Source: Tethya wilhelma (Eukaryota > Porifera > Demospongiae > Tethyida > Tethyidae). Taken from it: DNA of 64,000 bases. The translations under genes were made by a program, and so were the position numbers. The notes under the pieces were generated by a model that searched no databases, was not told the origin of the DNA, and saw only the letters and a list, made by a program, of their open reading frames with translations. Of the stretch, positions 1-11,557 are shown in pieces; position 1 is the first letter of the stretch, and every line of letters begins with the position of its first letter. The stretch covers positions 3,906,568-3,970,567 of the forward strand of contig CAXIPT010000008.1 in assembly GCA_964030475.1 (NCBI GenBank), written 5' to 3'.

Positions 1-1678
1 GGCCACCAGGGAGTGGTGTTTGGAGTGGAGCTAGATGACTCCACCCAGACAGCCTTCTCAGGTGCTGGAGACAAGGTATGTCATTATGAGCTCAGAGTGG
101 TGATACACCTACCTGTTATTCTGTGGGAGGTGATGGGCAGTAGTACTAATAGTCGTTGAGGATATTTACATAGCCAAATATTTCATACTTGGTATACATA
201 TCATAGGGATGAGTTTTTACAACATGAAAGTTCATTGGAAAAAATCTTGAGATATAGCTGGGATTTGAACCCAGGTCACTCTATGTATAGCTGGTATGAT
301 AGCCATCCTCAGTGACAAATAAATTTCTTTGTAGGGACAATTAGTAGCATGGCGTGTGAATGTAAGAGCAAATAACTTAGAAATTTACACGACTTAGCTG
401 GTATGATGAATTACTGAATTGTTTGATTGTGTTGGCTGTGTGAGCTACATGGTGGGCAAGGCATTCCATTCAACGGTACATTAACCCCCACATGGAAGAA
501 AGACTTGGGAAAACATGACTATTGATCGTGTGGAGGTATCCCAGGCATTTAGAGTTGTCGACAGTTATTGTACCTATGCTATCAGAAGTATAGTGTGCCC
601 CCACTTCTTGGACAGTATGTAGTTGCCTCTATGGTGGTGTTTGTCTTGAAATTAATGCCTGGTGACTGCATGCTTTAAAGTGTGTTGTCTAGTCAGTGCA
701 TGTGTGTGACAAGCCAATCTTTCTCTCAGTGTGTGGGTTCACTCACTGCCTGTAATGTGAATTACTTCAAAGGCTATAGAGCTTCAGGTACTGCAGTCCA
801 TACACACACACACACACATGGCTGTACTACTTTGTCCACTTGTAGGTGGTACATATTGTCCGTGATTGCCTGCCTGTGGGTGGCAGGTCTAACGTTATTA
901 TGGTGTCATTACTGTCACAACATTACTCCTAAAGGTATATATGCAATGCAATATACTTTGTGATATTCCTTGCAGACTATAAGGCAGTGGGAGGTTGCCA
1001 CTGGAGTCTGTCTCAGAGTAGTCAAAGCTAGCAAGCTCCACCCAGTCATGGCTCTACACTGGGATAAGGTACAGCTATTCACAATTGCACACAAGCAGAT
1101 ACACTAAAATGATCTCTGGATGTCGATGTTGTCATGTTGCTCAGGGTTTCTTGGTGAGTGCTGCCGGTGGAGACATTGCACTGTGGAGTACAGAGGAGAC
1201 CTTGAATAAGATCTCAGAGTTCAAAGGTCATGAAGAGAGGGTGGAGAGTGTCCAGTTGAGAGTGTACAACAGTGAGAAGCGGTCTGGCCTGCTTCTGACC
1301 TCCAGTAGAGACAAGACCATTAAGTGCTGGGATGTGAGGAGGTAAGGCAATTATAGGAGGGGCTGACCATAACTAATTGGTTCAGCTAATGCAATTTCTA
1401 AACTTGGTTTGGCTAATGCATGATACATGTACACCCTAACCCACAGGAGTAATCAGTCACCTGTTAATGGGGGGGGGGGGCACTTTAAAAGCAATTGTTA
1501 ATCCATTCTTAATTTCAGTGGTCGATGCTTCCAGACACTGACTGGAGAGGACGTTAAAGTGAACTATGCAACTTGTGACGAGATTCATATTATAGGGGCG
1601 TCGGACGCCATTGTACGAGTGTGGGACTTTCATCCGCACAAGGTTACCACCAATGATCACTTAAAACTCTTATCTTAG
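1..1678 (+). CDS. WD40-repeat protein, C-terminal exons (5' part outside window)
   Basis: Four exons can be read: 1-75, 976-1068, 1145-1341 and 1519-1678, all bounded by GT-AG and in continuous frame, ending in TAG at 1676-1678. The translation shows WD40 blades: a GHQGVVFGVELD start, TIRQWEVATG, then SRDKTIKCWDVRR and finally ASDAIVRVWDFHP. These are the GH...WD spacing and D-x-(T/V)-(I/V)-(K/R)-x-W-(D/E) signatures of beta-propeller repeats. WD40 proteins are scaffolds; without the N-terminal half the orthologue cannot be named. The last blade is followed by only about ten residues. The gene converges on CLN5, whose stop lies about 210 bp downstream. The 900-bp first intron holds a short CA run near 803-817 and nothing else recognised. 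Confidence 0.85.
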
Positions 1679-1885
1679 CACAACATTATACATGACAACA
1701 TATAGGTTCGAATATTTATGCACTTTTCCAAAAAAAACATTATTGAAATATAAATAGATATAAAAAAAAACTTTTGGGGCATTAAAAAAAATACAGTGAT
1801 TCTATACACAAACAACAGTTGGATAACTCGGTCACAAACACATAGGTATACCTGCTTCCATAACACAGTCACGGTATATAGTAAA

Positions 1886-3034
1886 TTAAGGTTTGGCAAA
1901 AGGGACAAACTCGTAGCTCAGTTTAAGGTGCGGTTTCTTCATCGGTAGATACCAATACTCCGAGTTGTAGTACAAGTAAAACTCGTCCTCAATGTACACA
2001 TAATCAATGATGCGTAACAGACTCTCCGCCATGCTCACAAGCGGCTGGTGAGCTTGAAAGTTTGAATAGAACTGAGTGAGTTTTGTGGCTAGCGTCTTGT
2101 TGCCTTTCGGTCCAAATATGGTCGTCTCGTTTCCAAGATATTGGGGCATGTCTGAGTACAGTGTGATGAAAGTATAGTTTGCTCCCGTCGAAGTGAATTT
2201 CGCTCCGAGTTTGTTCATCTCCCAGAACATCCGAATAACGTAACTAGCACAGTCAAAAGGATCGAACCACTGCTTGTAGTTTGTGCCCGTCGAGTTTCTT
2301 ACTCTCCATGTCTCGTAGAAGAGTCCTGTCGTGTTATCCCAGTGAATGTACTGGGCAAGCTTGTTATACTGTTCACCGGTCATCTCGGCAACCTTCTTGA
2401 GTGTGCCGTTTTGACTCCAATGGATGTCATCGATGCCGGGATAGATGCAGGCAGCTCCCTGGTTGCACCAGAGGGGAGCATCGTGGTCTTGGAGGATGTG
2501 AGGAAAGGTGCAGTTGAAGAGTTGGAAGAGCTCGTACCACTCTGTGGTGAAGTTCTTGCCAGTTAGCTTACTACGAAAGCCAATAGCATCGTGAATGATG
2601 TCCTATGTGTGTAAGAGAGAGAGAGTGCGTGTGTGCGTGTGTGTGTGTTCATAACATATAATGCACTTTACCAAGCTGTTTAAGCAAACATCTTTTCACT
2701 TACAACATCAGCCAACAGCCTCCCAAACCTGAACTCCCACACTGGAGCCTTGAGCACAAACACTTCAACTGTGTCATTGTTAGCAACAGAGGGAAAGTAG
2801 TCAGCTTTAAACCCTACAGTTTCATAGACACGACACTTCACAAGGAGCTACAAAATTATGATGCTGATTTCTGTTTCTTTTCATACCTGTGGGACAGAAA
2901 GGGTAGAGTGCCTCGCAGAATGAGTCTGCTGTAGGTCTGGAGTTGTATCTCTTGTAGGGTATGGGCCAGATAAATGCAGCAGTCATCAATGGAAGAGCTG
3001 CTAATACTGCTAGAAGATGCCTGAGGTGAGCCAT
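1886..3034 (-). CDS. CLN5: CLN5-like lysosomal glycoprotein (BMP synthase family)
   Basis: Three exons on the minus strand (3034-2887, 2813-2704, 2602-1886) give about 324 residues, close to the usual family length of about 350. The N-terminus has a hydrophobic signal segment, then [12 protein letters not shown]. Later blocks match CLN5: [29 protein letters not shown]-type and [10 protein letters not shown] segments, [26 protein letters not shown] and [12 protein letters not shown]5 is a soluble lysosomal protein, mutated in a human neuronal ceroid lipofuscinosis and reported to make bis(monoacylglycero)phosphate by transacylation. The cysteine of FDCASY and the histidine of IIHDAIG sit where the reported catalytic Cys and His lie. 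Several N-x-S/T sites fit a glycoprotein. The first intron is placed at 2814-2886 because only that acceptor keeps frame. The start is the ATG at 3034. Confidence 0.93.
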
Positions 3035-3256
3035 AGTTGATAATTGAGCAAGACACTTGAACATGTGATCAATCACATGACATAACATATTCGCGCGCGC
3101 GTCATTACCCGGGTAAAATATCAGGTGAGCTAAACAGCTGATATGCAAAGACAATGCATGAAACACCCCATCAAAAACACTTTATAAGCAACCTAACACA
3201 AAATTCCAAAGAAACAGCCAAAGCTTTAAAGATAAAGAGTAGAAAATCTTGTTGAA
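3035..3256. promoter_or_regulatory. Divergent promoter between CLN5 and NSDHL with paired M-box-like sites
   Basis: Only 222 bp separate the two start codons, so the promoter is probably shared. At 3062-3079 lies CATGTGAT-CA-ATCACATG, an almost perfect palindrome holding two TCACATG half-sites (TCACATGA at 3073-3080), the M-box/E-box class bound by MITF/TFE bHLH-zip factors. A CG-rich stretch (cgcgcgcgcg, about 3092-3101) follows. Function is inferred from motif and context only. Confidence 0.45.
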
Positions 3257-4502
3257 ATGCCCACCAGAACCAGACGGGTAAGCCATCCAAGTGTTGTGTG
3301 GGCGTGGCTCAGTTCATTATGACAACTGAAAGACAAGTGCTATTTTTTCAGGGAGAAATATGCACTGTTGTTGGAGGCTGTGGGTTCCTGGGGCGTCACC
3401 TAGTGGAAGGCCTCCTGGAGAGAGGCTACAAAGTCAAGGTCTTTGACATCAAGACAACTTATGAGAACACTCAGGTTGAATTTTTCACTGGTGACCTTTG
3501 CCAGAAGAATGTGAGTTGAGTATACTGATTTCAAACAAACTTAATCAAATATCTATTCCATGTATAGATTAGTCCACTATATATATATATATATAGCTAG
3601 CTTGCACTTATGTCAGGTAACTCAGGCTGCTCTCCAAATTATCACTGATAGGAGTTGATTCCAGCTCTGACTGGATCCAGTGTTGTCTTTCATTGTGCCT
3701 CACCAGCCCCTTCCAGTGACAACAAGGAGCTCTTCTACAAAGTCAACGTAGAAGGAACAAAGACTCTTATTGAAGCTTGCAAGGAGGCAGGAGTCAAGGT
3801 GAGTTAATCCGCATATATGTTTTATTTATCCATCAATCTATTGACATAAAGAAAATGTGGTTCATACAAAGTATATGTCTTGCTGTTAGAAACTTGTTCT
3901 GACGAGTAGTGCCAGTGTTGTGTATGAAGGTAGAGACATTGAGAATGGGACTGAAGACCTCCCTTATGCTTCCCGGCCCATGGACTACTACACTGAAACA
4001 AAGATCCAACAAGAAATGGTAAAGAGTAGTCAGAGAAACATGCAATCGTTGGCACCTTTCAATCATGATAGGTAAAAATTTCTTCAGGTGGTGTTGAATG
4101 CTAATGGTACATACATCACAAGAGGAGAGGAACTAATGACAGTGGCGATTCGACCTCATGGTATATTTGGACCTAGAGATATGCACAACATACCTGTTAT
4201 AGTGGCCACTTGTAAGGCTGGCAAAATGAAGTTCATTATTGGGTGAGTACATGAATATGACTGTATCATTTTTTTTCACGATTTTCAAAATTGCACCTGT
4301 ACTCTCTTCTTCAGTAACGGTAAGAATATAGTGGATTTCACCTATGTTGAGAACGTGGTGCACGGACATATACTGGCTGCTGAAGGACTGGATAAGGGCT
4401 CTGTTATATGTGGAAAAGTAAGTACTGTTGTAGAATACTAAGTCACATGTTAATAGAAATGGCCTCGTAGGTATTTGAGCATACAAAAAATCAGTTTAAT
4501 TT

Positions 4503-4575
<73 letters not shown>

Positions 4576-4981
4576 ACTCCCAGCCAAGAGTCATGATTTA
4601 TCAAAGCTGGCTTGTGCTTTTATTCAGGCTTATCATATCACTAATGACAGTCCTCTTCCGTTTTGGGACTTCATATCACGAGTTCTCAAGGGACTCAATT
4701 ACCCACCTCCAAAATGGCATCTTCCTTACTGGCTTATCTATTTCATTGCGTTGATGGTCCAATTCTTCTGCCTCCTTTTGCCCTTTGCCAACTTCAAACC
4801 TACTTTTACTCCAATGAGAGTTGCTTTGGCGGGAACACATCACTATTTCAGCTGTGAGAGAGCCAAGAAGGATTTGGGCTACAAGCCGCCAGTTTCATTT
4901 GATGAAGGCATCAAGAGGTCTTTGGAACACTTCAGCTATCTTAGGAATAGTGGAGATGCTTCGTCCAAAAAGAAACACTGA
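3257..4981 (+). CDS. NSDHL: NSDHL: sterol-4-alpha-carboxylate 3-dehydrogenase (decarboxylating)
   Basis: Seven exons (3257-3277, 3352-3510, 3652-3798, 3890-4018, 4088-4242, 4315-4417, 4628-4981) join in frame to about 355 residues (human about 373). It is an extended short-chain dehydrogenase: the NAD(P)-binding glycine motif is [11 protein letters not shown], followed by [11 protein letters not shown], the catalytic YTETK (Y-x-x-x-K), [12 protein letters not shown] and [18 protein letters not shown] hydrophobic hairpin near the C-terminus ([20 protein letters not shown]) would anchor it in the ER. The last four residues, KKKH, fit a KKxx retrieval signal. The enzyme removes the C4 carboxyl in post-squalene sterol synthesis, so this sponge keeps at least that step. 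Intron 6 carries a long TG run. Confidence 0.96.
4503..4573. repeat. (TG)n microsatellite in NSDHL intron 6
   Basis: About 70 bp of nearly pure TG with a few TT interruptions lies just upstream of the last NSDHL exon. Any open reading frame across it (poly Cys-Val) is an artefact. Confidence 0.97.
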
Positions 4982-5206
4982 TATTCGATCCTCACACTGT
5001 TTTTACATGACAGTTGTTTGTTTATCACTTTGATTCCCCCTGCACAAGCTGATATTCAATATTGAATTTTATTTGTGTTTGGAAGCAAATTAGTTTTATA
5101 TTGTATATTTGTACACATACAAATATCCTCATTCTCGTTGATCTATTAGTAAAAATTTTTGGCCTATACAAAATTTAATGATAATATAGTATAAGTTTGT
5201 TTGTTT

Positions 5207-7189
5207 CTATTCCACTGTAATCCTCATTACTGGAGGAAAGAGAGGAAAGGCACCTTGGTTGTTCAGACTCAGAAACGAAGGGGTTACTGCATCTTCATCC
5301 AAGCTGTACCAAATTACATCTCCAAAATCAACGAGATGGGTCTGGATTTGGAACGGATTTGGCTCAATAGCATTGTACCCACGTATCCCGACGATGTCAC
5401 CAGGTTGGACTTGAATCTGCTCGTCCACGGGGACTATGTAGGAGAGGATGTTGTTTTCTCCCGGACGGGCATCAGGGAGGACATTCTTACCGATAAGATT
5501 GTAAGCGTTGCCTTCCACTACCACTGTATTGTTAATACGCCATACATGAAACTCAAAGGTTTGAGCTCCGTTAAAATCTGGTCGAGTGTAGAATTCGAAT
5601 TTTGTGACATGACCACTGCACCCAAATTGGTAGTCACCAACTAGGATTTGTCCTGGTCCATTCAAGTAGAATCGTATCAAGTCGTTAGAGCGATCGATAA
5701 AACTTGGGTATTCAGCTGGAGTACACCTTCGACAAGAGGCTATAGGTATGTAGTGAAGAGAAATTAGTTATATATACACGTGATGATTGTCAATCACTAT
5801 AAGTACATGCACTGTGTATTAATTAGAGATCCAGCTGTACAATGTATATTATAAATTTATGTAGGCAGTCACCTGCAACTGTGGTGATATTCATCACTGG
5901 AAGTCTTCCAGGGAAAATGGTCGTAGTTCCCACCTCACCAAGATTCAAAAGTGATGGTGTTATCTCATTCTCGTCCAAGTTGTATCCCCTGATATCACTT
6001 GAATCTGTTCCCAAGACTATGTGTCCTTGAACTGTAAACGGATTTGGCTCAGTAGCATTATATGCACGTAGTCCCACTATGTCTCCTGGTTGGACGAGAA
6101 TCTGCTCCTCCTCGGGAACTGAGTAGGAAAGGAGGTTGTTTTCATCTGGTCTAGCATCAGGTAGAACGTGCTTTCCCACAAGAGTGAAGGTGGTCATGCC
6201 GTTCGTTCGGGGATTTGGGCGCCAAACTTGAAACTCGGCTGTTTGGGATCCGTTCCCTCGACAGTACAAGTCAAATTTTGTGATGAAACCATTGCAGTCA
6301 AATTTGTATGCACCTATGAGTACTTGTCCTGGGCCACTGAATCCTAACTGAATCAAGTCTTGAGAACGATCCACAAAGTCTGGGTAGTCGATTCGTGTGC
6401 ATTGCTCACTTTCCAGTTCACAAGACACTGTACAAAAGAGAATGAGCAATTAAGTCACATTGTGTAGTACAAAAACTCCACTAGCTAATATAATATACCT
6501 GGCACTGGTTCTGTAGTTATCCTCATGTTGGGAAGTCGTCTTGGAAAGAGACGAGTAGAATTCCTTTCGTCAAGATTTAGGAAAGATGGAGTTTCCTCCG
6601 TTTCCTCCAAGTCGTATGATGCAACTTCAGCTGGTAGATTTACAAGATGAGCTTGGAGTTGAAACGGCTTTGGCTCAATAGCATTGCGAAGACGGAGTCC
6701 CACAATGTCTCCTGGTTGTACTGGAATCTCCTCTCCCTCAGGAACTGAGTATGAAAGGAGGTTCTCCTCATCTGGTCTAGCATCAATCAAGATATGCTTT
6801 CCCACTAGATTGTAGGTTTCTGCAGTTGTAACTGCTAAATTTCGTCGCCAGATCTGAAACTCGAGTGTTTGAGCACCATCAAAATTGGCTCGACAGTAGA
6901 TTTCAAACTTTTTGATAATGCCATTGCATCTAAAGGGATAATCTCTAACAAGGATCTGTCCTGGTCCTTTGAGGAAAAATCGGAAGAAATTTCCTGAACG
7001 ATCAACGAATGCTGGGTAAGTGGCAGGTGTGCACTCTCCAATCTCATTCTGACAAAATGCTGCATTCCAAGAGAGGATAGAAAAACAAGTTATTGTAAAA
7101 TACATTAAGTTATGCTGTGTTAATAGCTTACCAAAGCTACTGAATACTAGCAGTAGCTGCACAATAGCCGGTAGCACTGACATTTGCAT
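5207..7189 (-). CDS. Secreted protein with three tandem copies of a novel ~165-residue domain (family member P1)
   Basis: Four exons: signal exon 7189-7132, then one exon per domain at 7059-6499, 6427-5873 and 5739-5207. All introns are phase 1. The first exon encodes a hydrophobic leader (VLPAIVQLLLVFSSF), so secretion is expected. Each domain repeats the same blocks in order: C-T-x3-Y-P-x-F-x-D-R-S, GPGQ(I/V)L(I/V)xxYxFxC(N/S)G, E-F-x-V/I-W-R, LVGKHVLPDARPDENNLLSY, VQPGDIVGLR, EPNPF, TPSxLNL and (R/P)xPxMxITT. There is no membrane segment: the third domain ends in TAG just after RITVE, where relatives splice into a tail exon. I do not recognise the domain. Alternating hydrophobic residues and paired cysteines suggest an extracellular beta-sandwich. 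Two separate genes are possible but no internal signal exon is seen. Confidence 0.75.
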
Positions 7190-7975
7190 CACAATCGTTC
7201 TGTGCTCCTTATAAATAATTCAGTTGAGTTGAAAATTACCAAGTTAGTAATTCCTGCATTGGGGCGGTGTGAAGTTGGAGAATTTGCATTGGGTTTATAT
7301 ACTTGCAGGTTGCCATGCAAGCTTGTGACGCATTAGGGATCAGAGGGAGACTTTCTCACGAATTTAGATCACTCTCTAAAAATAGCAGTGTACAACAGTT
7401 ACTGATGAAGTATGTGTGATGTGGTGCTGCATGCTGACTTCCTTTCCATATGCATCCAGGGATCTCCTGCTGCAGTGAGTGATCTGACTGAGTGTTGGTG
7501 CAATAAATGTCCTTGGTGAATCTTTGTAGTAAAAGTTCTCATGGATTGGCTGGCTTTACCTATTCTTACATAACTCAGATGTGGTCACAAATTTAAAGAG
7601 TCATCATACTCCATGCAGGAAGAGTGGTGTTTCTATTTCATGATAGTACTCAATAAAGCCCTGTAAATGTGCTTTCTCAGGCCTGTAGTTGTCATAGTGA
7701 TGTTGGTTGTTACAGGAAGTATTACATTAATTAATTTTAACATTAACTGTTATAATAATTGGTATACAGTTTAAGCTAAGCTAATTTTAGCAACAACCAT
7801 ATCAGCAATTATAGTGACAAGTACTATTGAACAAAGAAAAAAATTTTTACATTACATGTAACATGACATTGCATAATAAATTATGGAGCACATGAACACA
7901 ATATTGTAACTGATTGAGTCTTATTAATTTTATGAGTAAGCCTAAAGTCTAGTGTATTGATGTATTTATGCATTT
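7190..7975. other. Intergenic, AT-rich
   Basis: The 5' flank of P1 and 3' flank of P2. No coding segment, repeat or structured RNA was recognised. Several AATTAAT runs are the only texture. Confidence 0.5.
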
Positions 7976-9187
7976 TTATGCAATGTAGTCATAAAGAGCA
8001 CTCACATTATCACTATCATTGTCATATGGATGATAGACTAAATTCATATCATTGTTGGTGTCAGCGTTGCCTCTGTTGTAAGCTACATTAGCTTGTGTAA
8101 TCATTATTGTATTATGGGCAACCTCATCACCATGACGATCTATAGCTTGTATATTATTTTTGTTGTTAGTAATTTTCACTGCTTGATGGCTCTTGAGCTT
8201 GTGTGAAATGAAACAGCAACTGCTTAGAATCATAGCCACACAAATGGTGGCAACTAGCACCACACTCACTGTAATTGTTATGGTAAGAATCAACAACATT
8301 TTGTTGTTGGATGAATTAGCTATAGAGGGTGGTTCTGTGGTCTGCATTTCCGTTATTGAAATGTCGATTGACTCAGTACCATCAGTTGTACTAGTAGAAA
8401 CTGTTGACTCTGGATCTGTGGAGGCTATAATCTCTGCAAGGGAAAAGATATTGTATATTATACCATTCACATTGGCAGGTTTTATTTGTTCATTTTACCT
8501 GCCACAGTTACTCTCATCACTGGGAGTCCTATTGTTGCTGGTACTGGACTGACGTCATTCAAATTTAACACAGATGGTGTAGTTTCATTTTCACTCAGTG
8601 TGTAGAGAGTTGCATCAGCACCAAATTGAAATTGGGCTTGAATCACAAAAGGCTCTGGCTCTGTTACGTTGTACCCACGTATTCCTACAATGTCTCCAGG
8701 TTGAACTGTTATCCTCTCATCAGCAGGAGGCGAATAAGAAAGGAGATTGTTCTCATCTGGTCTAGCATTGGGCAAGACATGTTTTCCAACAAGATGGAAT
8801 AAGGTTGTTCCAGGTGTAGATGCATTGGGACGCCAGACGTGAAACTCTGCTGTGAGGGATCCACGGTTTTGACAGAAGAATTCTACCCGAGTGATTACTC
8901 CATTGCAGCCAAAACGATATGCACCTATAAGTGCTTGTCCTGTAGGTCCAAAGGACAGCTGAAAAATAGGCGATCCATTTGAAAGATCAAAAAATGCCGG
9001 ATAATCCAATGGTGTACATTGCTGATTTGGTTGCTCCTGACTTTGAGAGACTAAAGCTGTAATTGAATGTAATAAGGTTCTATCCTAGTCAGTGTGTAGC
9101 CTCGTTTCCTTGCTCTCCCTTTTGACCTTACACTCACAGTACTGAAATTTAAGGTCAAAGGGGAGAGCCATCGTGCAAGGATATAGT

Positions 9188-9233
<46 letters not shown>

Positions 9234-9292
9234 ATCTTACCACAAATCCACCAGAATATTGTAAGTCGTACTTTGTCTGCTGCCATCATCAT
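7976..9292 (-). CDS. Type I membrane protein with one novel domain and YDYI-ended tail (family member P2)
   Basis: Three exons with phase-1 introns: leader 9292-9241, ectodomain 9056-8499 and stalk/membrane/tail 8433-7976. The ectodomain carries the family blocks: QCTPLDYPAFFD, FGCNGVITRVEFFC, EFHVWRP, LVGKHVLPNARPDENNLLSY, VQPGDIVGIRGYNVTEPEPF and GLPVMRVTVA. The tail exon encodes a Ser/Thr/Glu-rich stalk, one membrane helix (MLLILTITITVSVVLVATIC) with a CC pair after it, and a cytoplasmic segment with five tyrosines ending LYDYIA. ANVAYNRG and YDNDSDN recur in P3. Likely a cell-surface receptor or adhesion molecule; ligand unknown. Intron 1 contains a foldback repeat and a GT microsatellite. 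Confidence 0.8.
9097..9181. mobile_element. Foldback repeat (TAGCCTCGT family) in P2 intron 1
   Basis: TAGCCTCGTTTCC opens the element. The arm TTCCTTGCTCTCCCTTTTGACC (9106-9127) is the inverse of GGTCAAAGGGGAGAGCCATCGTGCAAGG (9153-9180), apart from a short insertion. Related hairpins lie at 37282-37403, 54432-54527 and 55210-55301. There is no coding capacity, so it is probably a non-autonomous element. Confidence 0.6.
9191..9230. repeat. (GT)n microsatellite
   Basis: Pure TG run of 40 bp inside P2 intron 1. Confidence 0.97.
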
Positions 9293-9778
9293 GCAGGATC
9301 ACTTTAATAATTAATGATCACTGTTATAATGTCACTACTATGAAGTTCTACTTGCTTGCACGGTTAAACTTATGCCCAATTGATATGTGACCCTGAGTAT
9401 AAGTATTTAGGAAGGTGTATAGTACAGTGCATGCACATGGTGTACTACAATGCAATTCATGATTGTGTGGTGATGACAAATGACTCTAACTTAAAGTGGG
9501 GATTCTTGACATCCTTATTTGTGGTAACACCTTTTCTTTAATTTGTAGAGTAAGCTGGACATGATGTATTTATGCCAGCAATATTGTGACTTTCCCTCAC
9601 TCTATATAGCTGGTTCAAGAATGGCAGGGCATATAACCACAATAATTATTACATCATTTCATGGTGCTAGTACAAGTCAGCAAACTGAAAAAAGAACTTG
9701 AGCAGTCACAATGATGAAATTATTACAATAATTATAAAAATTAATAACACTGCATTATTGTATATACTATGTTAATAA

Positions 9779-10644
9779 TTAATCTGTATAGTTGCTGTAA
9801 TGATGTTGAATGTAGTCATATTCTGGTCCCTCCAAATTGTCACTGTCATTGTCATATGCATTCAGGTTGTTATTGGCATGGTGGCCTCTATTGTAAGCTA
9901 CATTAGCTTGTGCAATTATTGGTGTATTCTGGACAACTTCATTTGGTACATTGTTAGCAATGTTTACTCTTTGACGATGCCGTTTGTATGCAATGATACA
10001 TACAATGGCAGTGAGAGAGACTAGGGCTGCAATAAGAATCACAATTCCTACACTCACTCCAACAGGAATTGATTTGTTGTCATTGATCTCTGCAAAGGAA
10101 TAAAACCCAGATATGTAATTATTATTAATTTAAAAATCACAATGATCTATCATAATATTATTTTACCTGCCACAGTTATTCTCATTACTGGGAGTCCTAC
10201 AGTTATTGGTCACGAAAGGGTTTGGCTCAGTTACGTTGTACCCACGTATTCCTGCAATGTCTCCAGGTTGAACCGTTATCCTCTGATCAGCATGAGGCGA
10301 ATAAGAAAGGAGATTGTTCTCATCTGGTCTAGCATCAGGCAAGACATGTTTTCCAACAAGATGGTAGATGGTTCCAGATTCACTGGGATGCCAGACTTGA
10401 AACTCTGCTGTGAGGGATCCATTATTTTGACAGAGGAATTCTACCCGAGTGATTACTCCATTGCAGCCAAAACGATATGAACCTATAAGTACTTGTCCTG
10501 GAGGTTGTAGTACAAGTCTTAGAGTGATAGATATCCCCAAAAAGTTAGTTGACGAATTTCCTATTGTCTGGTCAAAAAATGCTGGATAGTCCACCGGTGT
10601 ACATTCTTGCTCCTGACTTAGAGACACTATCGCTATCATTTGAA

Positions 10645-10691
<47 letters not shown>

Positions 10692-10744
10692 GAAGCCTTA
10701 CCCCAAATCCACCAGAATACCAGTTGTGCCTTGTTTACTGTCAT
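9779..10744 (-). pseudogene. P3: P2-like membrane protein gene with ~101-bp internal deletion and frameshift
   Basis: It has the same three-exon plan as P2: leader 10744-10702, ectodomain 10632-10167, tail 10089-9779, phase-1 introns. The domain runs intact to TEPNPF at about 10215. Then about 101 bp present in P2 are missing, so the rest (equivalent to GLPVMRITVAG) is out of frame and meets a stop soon after the splice. The tail exon itself is open: one membrane helix (VGIVILIAALVSLTAIVCII) then ANVAYNRG, YDNDSDN, PEYDYI and a SNYTD end. The locus therefore makes either a truncated secreted product or nothing, unless alternative splicing restores frame. An assembly error is also possible. 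Confidence 0.65.
10648..10689. repeat. (GT)n microsatellite in P3 intron 1
   Basis: A TG run in the same relative place as the one in P2 intron 1, supporting descent of both introns from one duplication. Confidence 0.95.
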
Positions 10745-11557
10745 AATCACAAACAACTTCAATGCATATAATTATCCTACTAGGTCAATTTCTACTATAT
10801 TATGCAGCCACATCATGTGACCCTGGTTATTACACTAGTTATGTGGAGCACCATGTATAATAATATTATGTCATAGAATACTACTATAGTTAATCTGTAG
10901 GACTCGATATCCTTTTGTGGTCACCAGCCATACTCAATGTCATGTTTTGTGTTATCTATAGTTGCATTATACTCACAAACATGCATGATGGTATACATCA
11001 CTGTACCAATGCTACATAGCCTACTTATAGGAGAAGATGCATATCTATTAGTTTCTGTGGATGGTAAATAAAAATTGTGATGCCAGTATACACCTATACG
11101 TATAGTATTGCAACAGCTAGTGAGCTCCTAGGAAACTTAAAGGAAACAATGTCATGTACACACACACGTACACACACATACTGTGATGTGGTATTTCTAT
11201 TCCTAACCCACGACACTGAACAATACAAGATACAACTTGCAAACACATTGCTAATGGACATCAATTCATCGCCACCACGTCCACTGCCAAACTGGGTCAT
11301 AGTGAGTGAAAAGTGAGCCATTCAGCCTACATTTCATCAACCTGGAAACCTGTAAGTCATTGCCAGCTAATCAAAAAACTGATACTATAGTTTTACAGTA
11401 GACTCTCACTTATACATAAAGTTTTTTGTTCATGTAGTAGCTATACTGAGCATCATTCACAACAATAATATTGTGAATGTAAGTACGAATCGACTGGCAT
11501 TGTATCCTAGATACACAGTTATGATTGTGTGTGTTTGTGACACAGTATCAATTAAGA
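10745..11557. other. Intergenic region between divergent P3 and P4
   Basis: AT-rich, with a short CA-rich stretch near 11158-11180. No conserved coding segment was seen. It presumably holds the promoters of both genes. Confidence 0.5.

Noticed and set aside
4475..4754. Open frames rich in Cys-Val across the TG run
   Set aside because: They are translations of a dinucleotide microsatellite; only the final NSDHL exon from 4628 is supported by homology and splice sites.
9779..10089. P3 tail exon as a stand-alone membrane protein gene
   Set aside because: It begins at a phase-1 splice acceptor, lacks its own leader and matches the P2 tail exon, so it belongs to the P3 locus.
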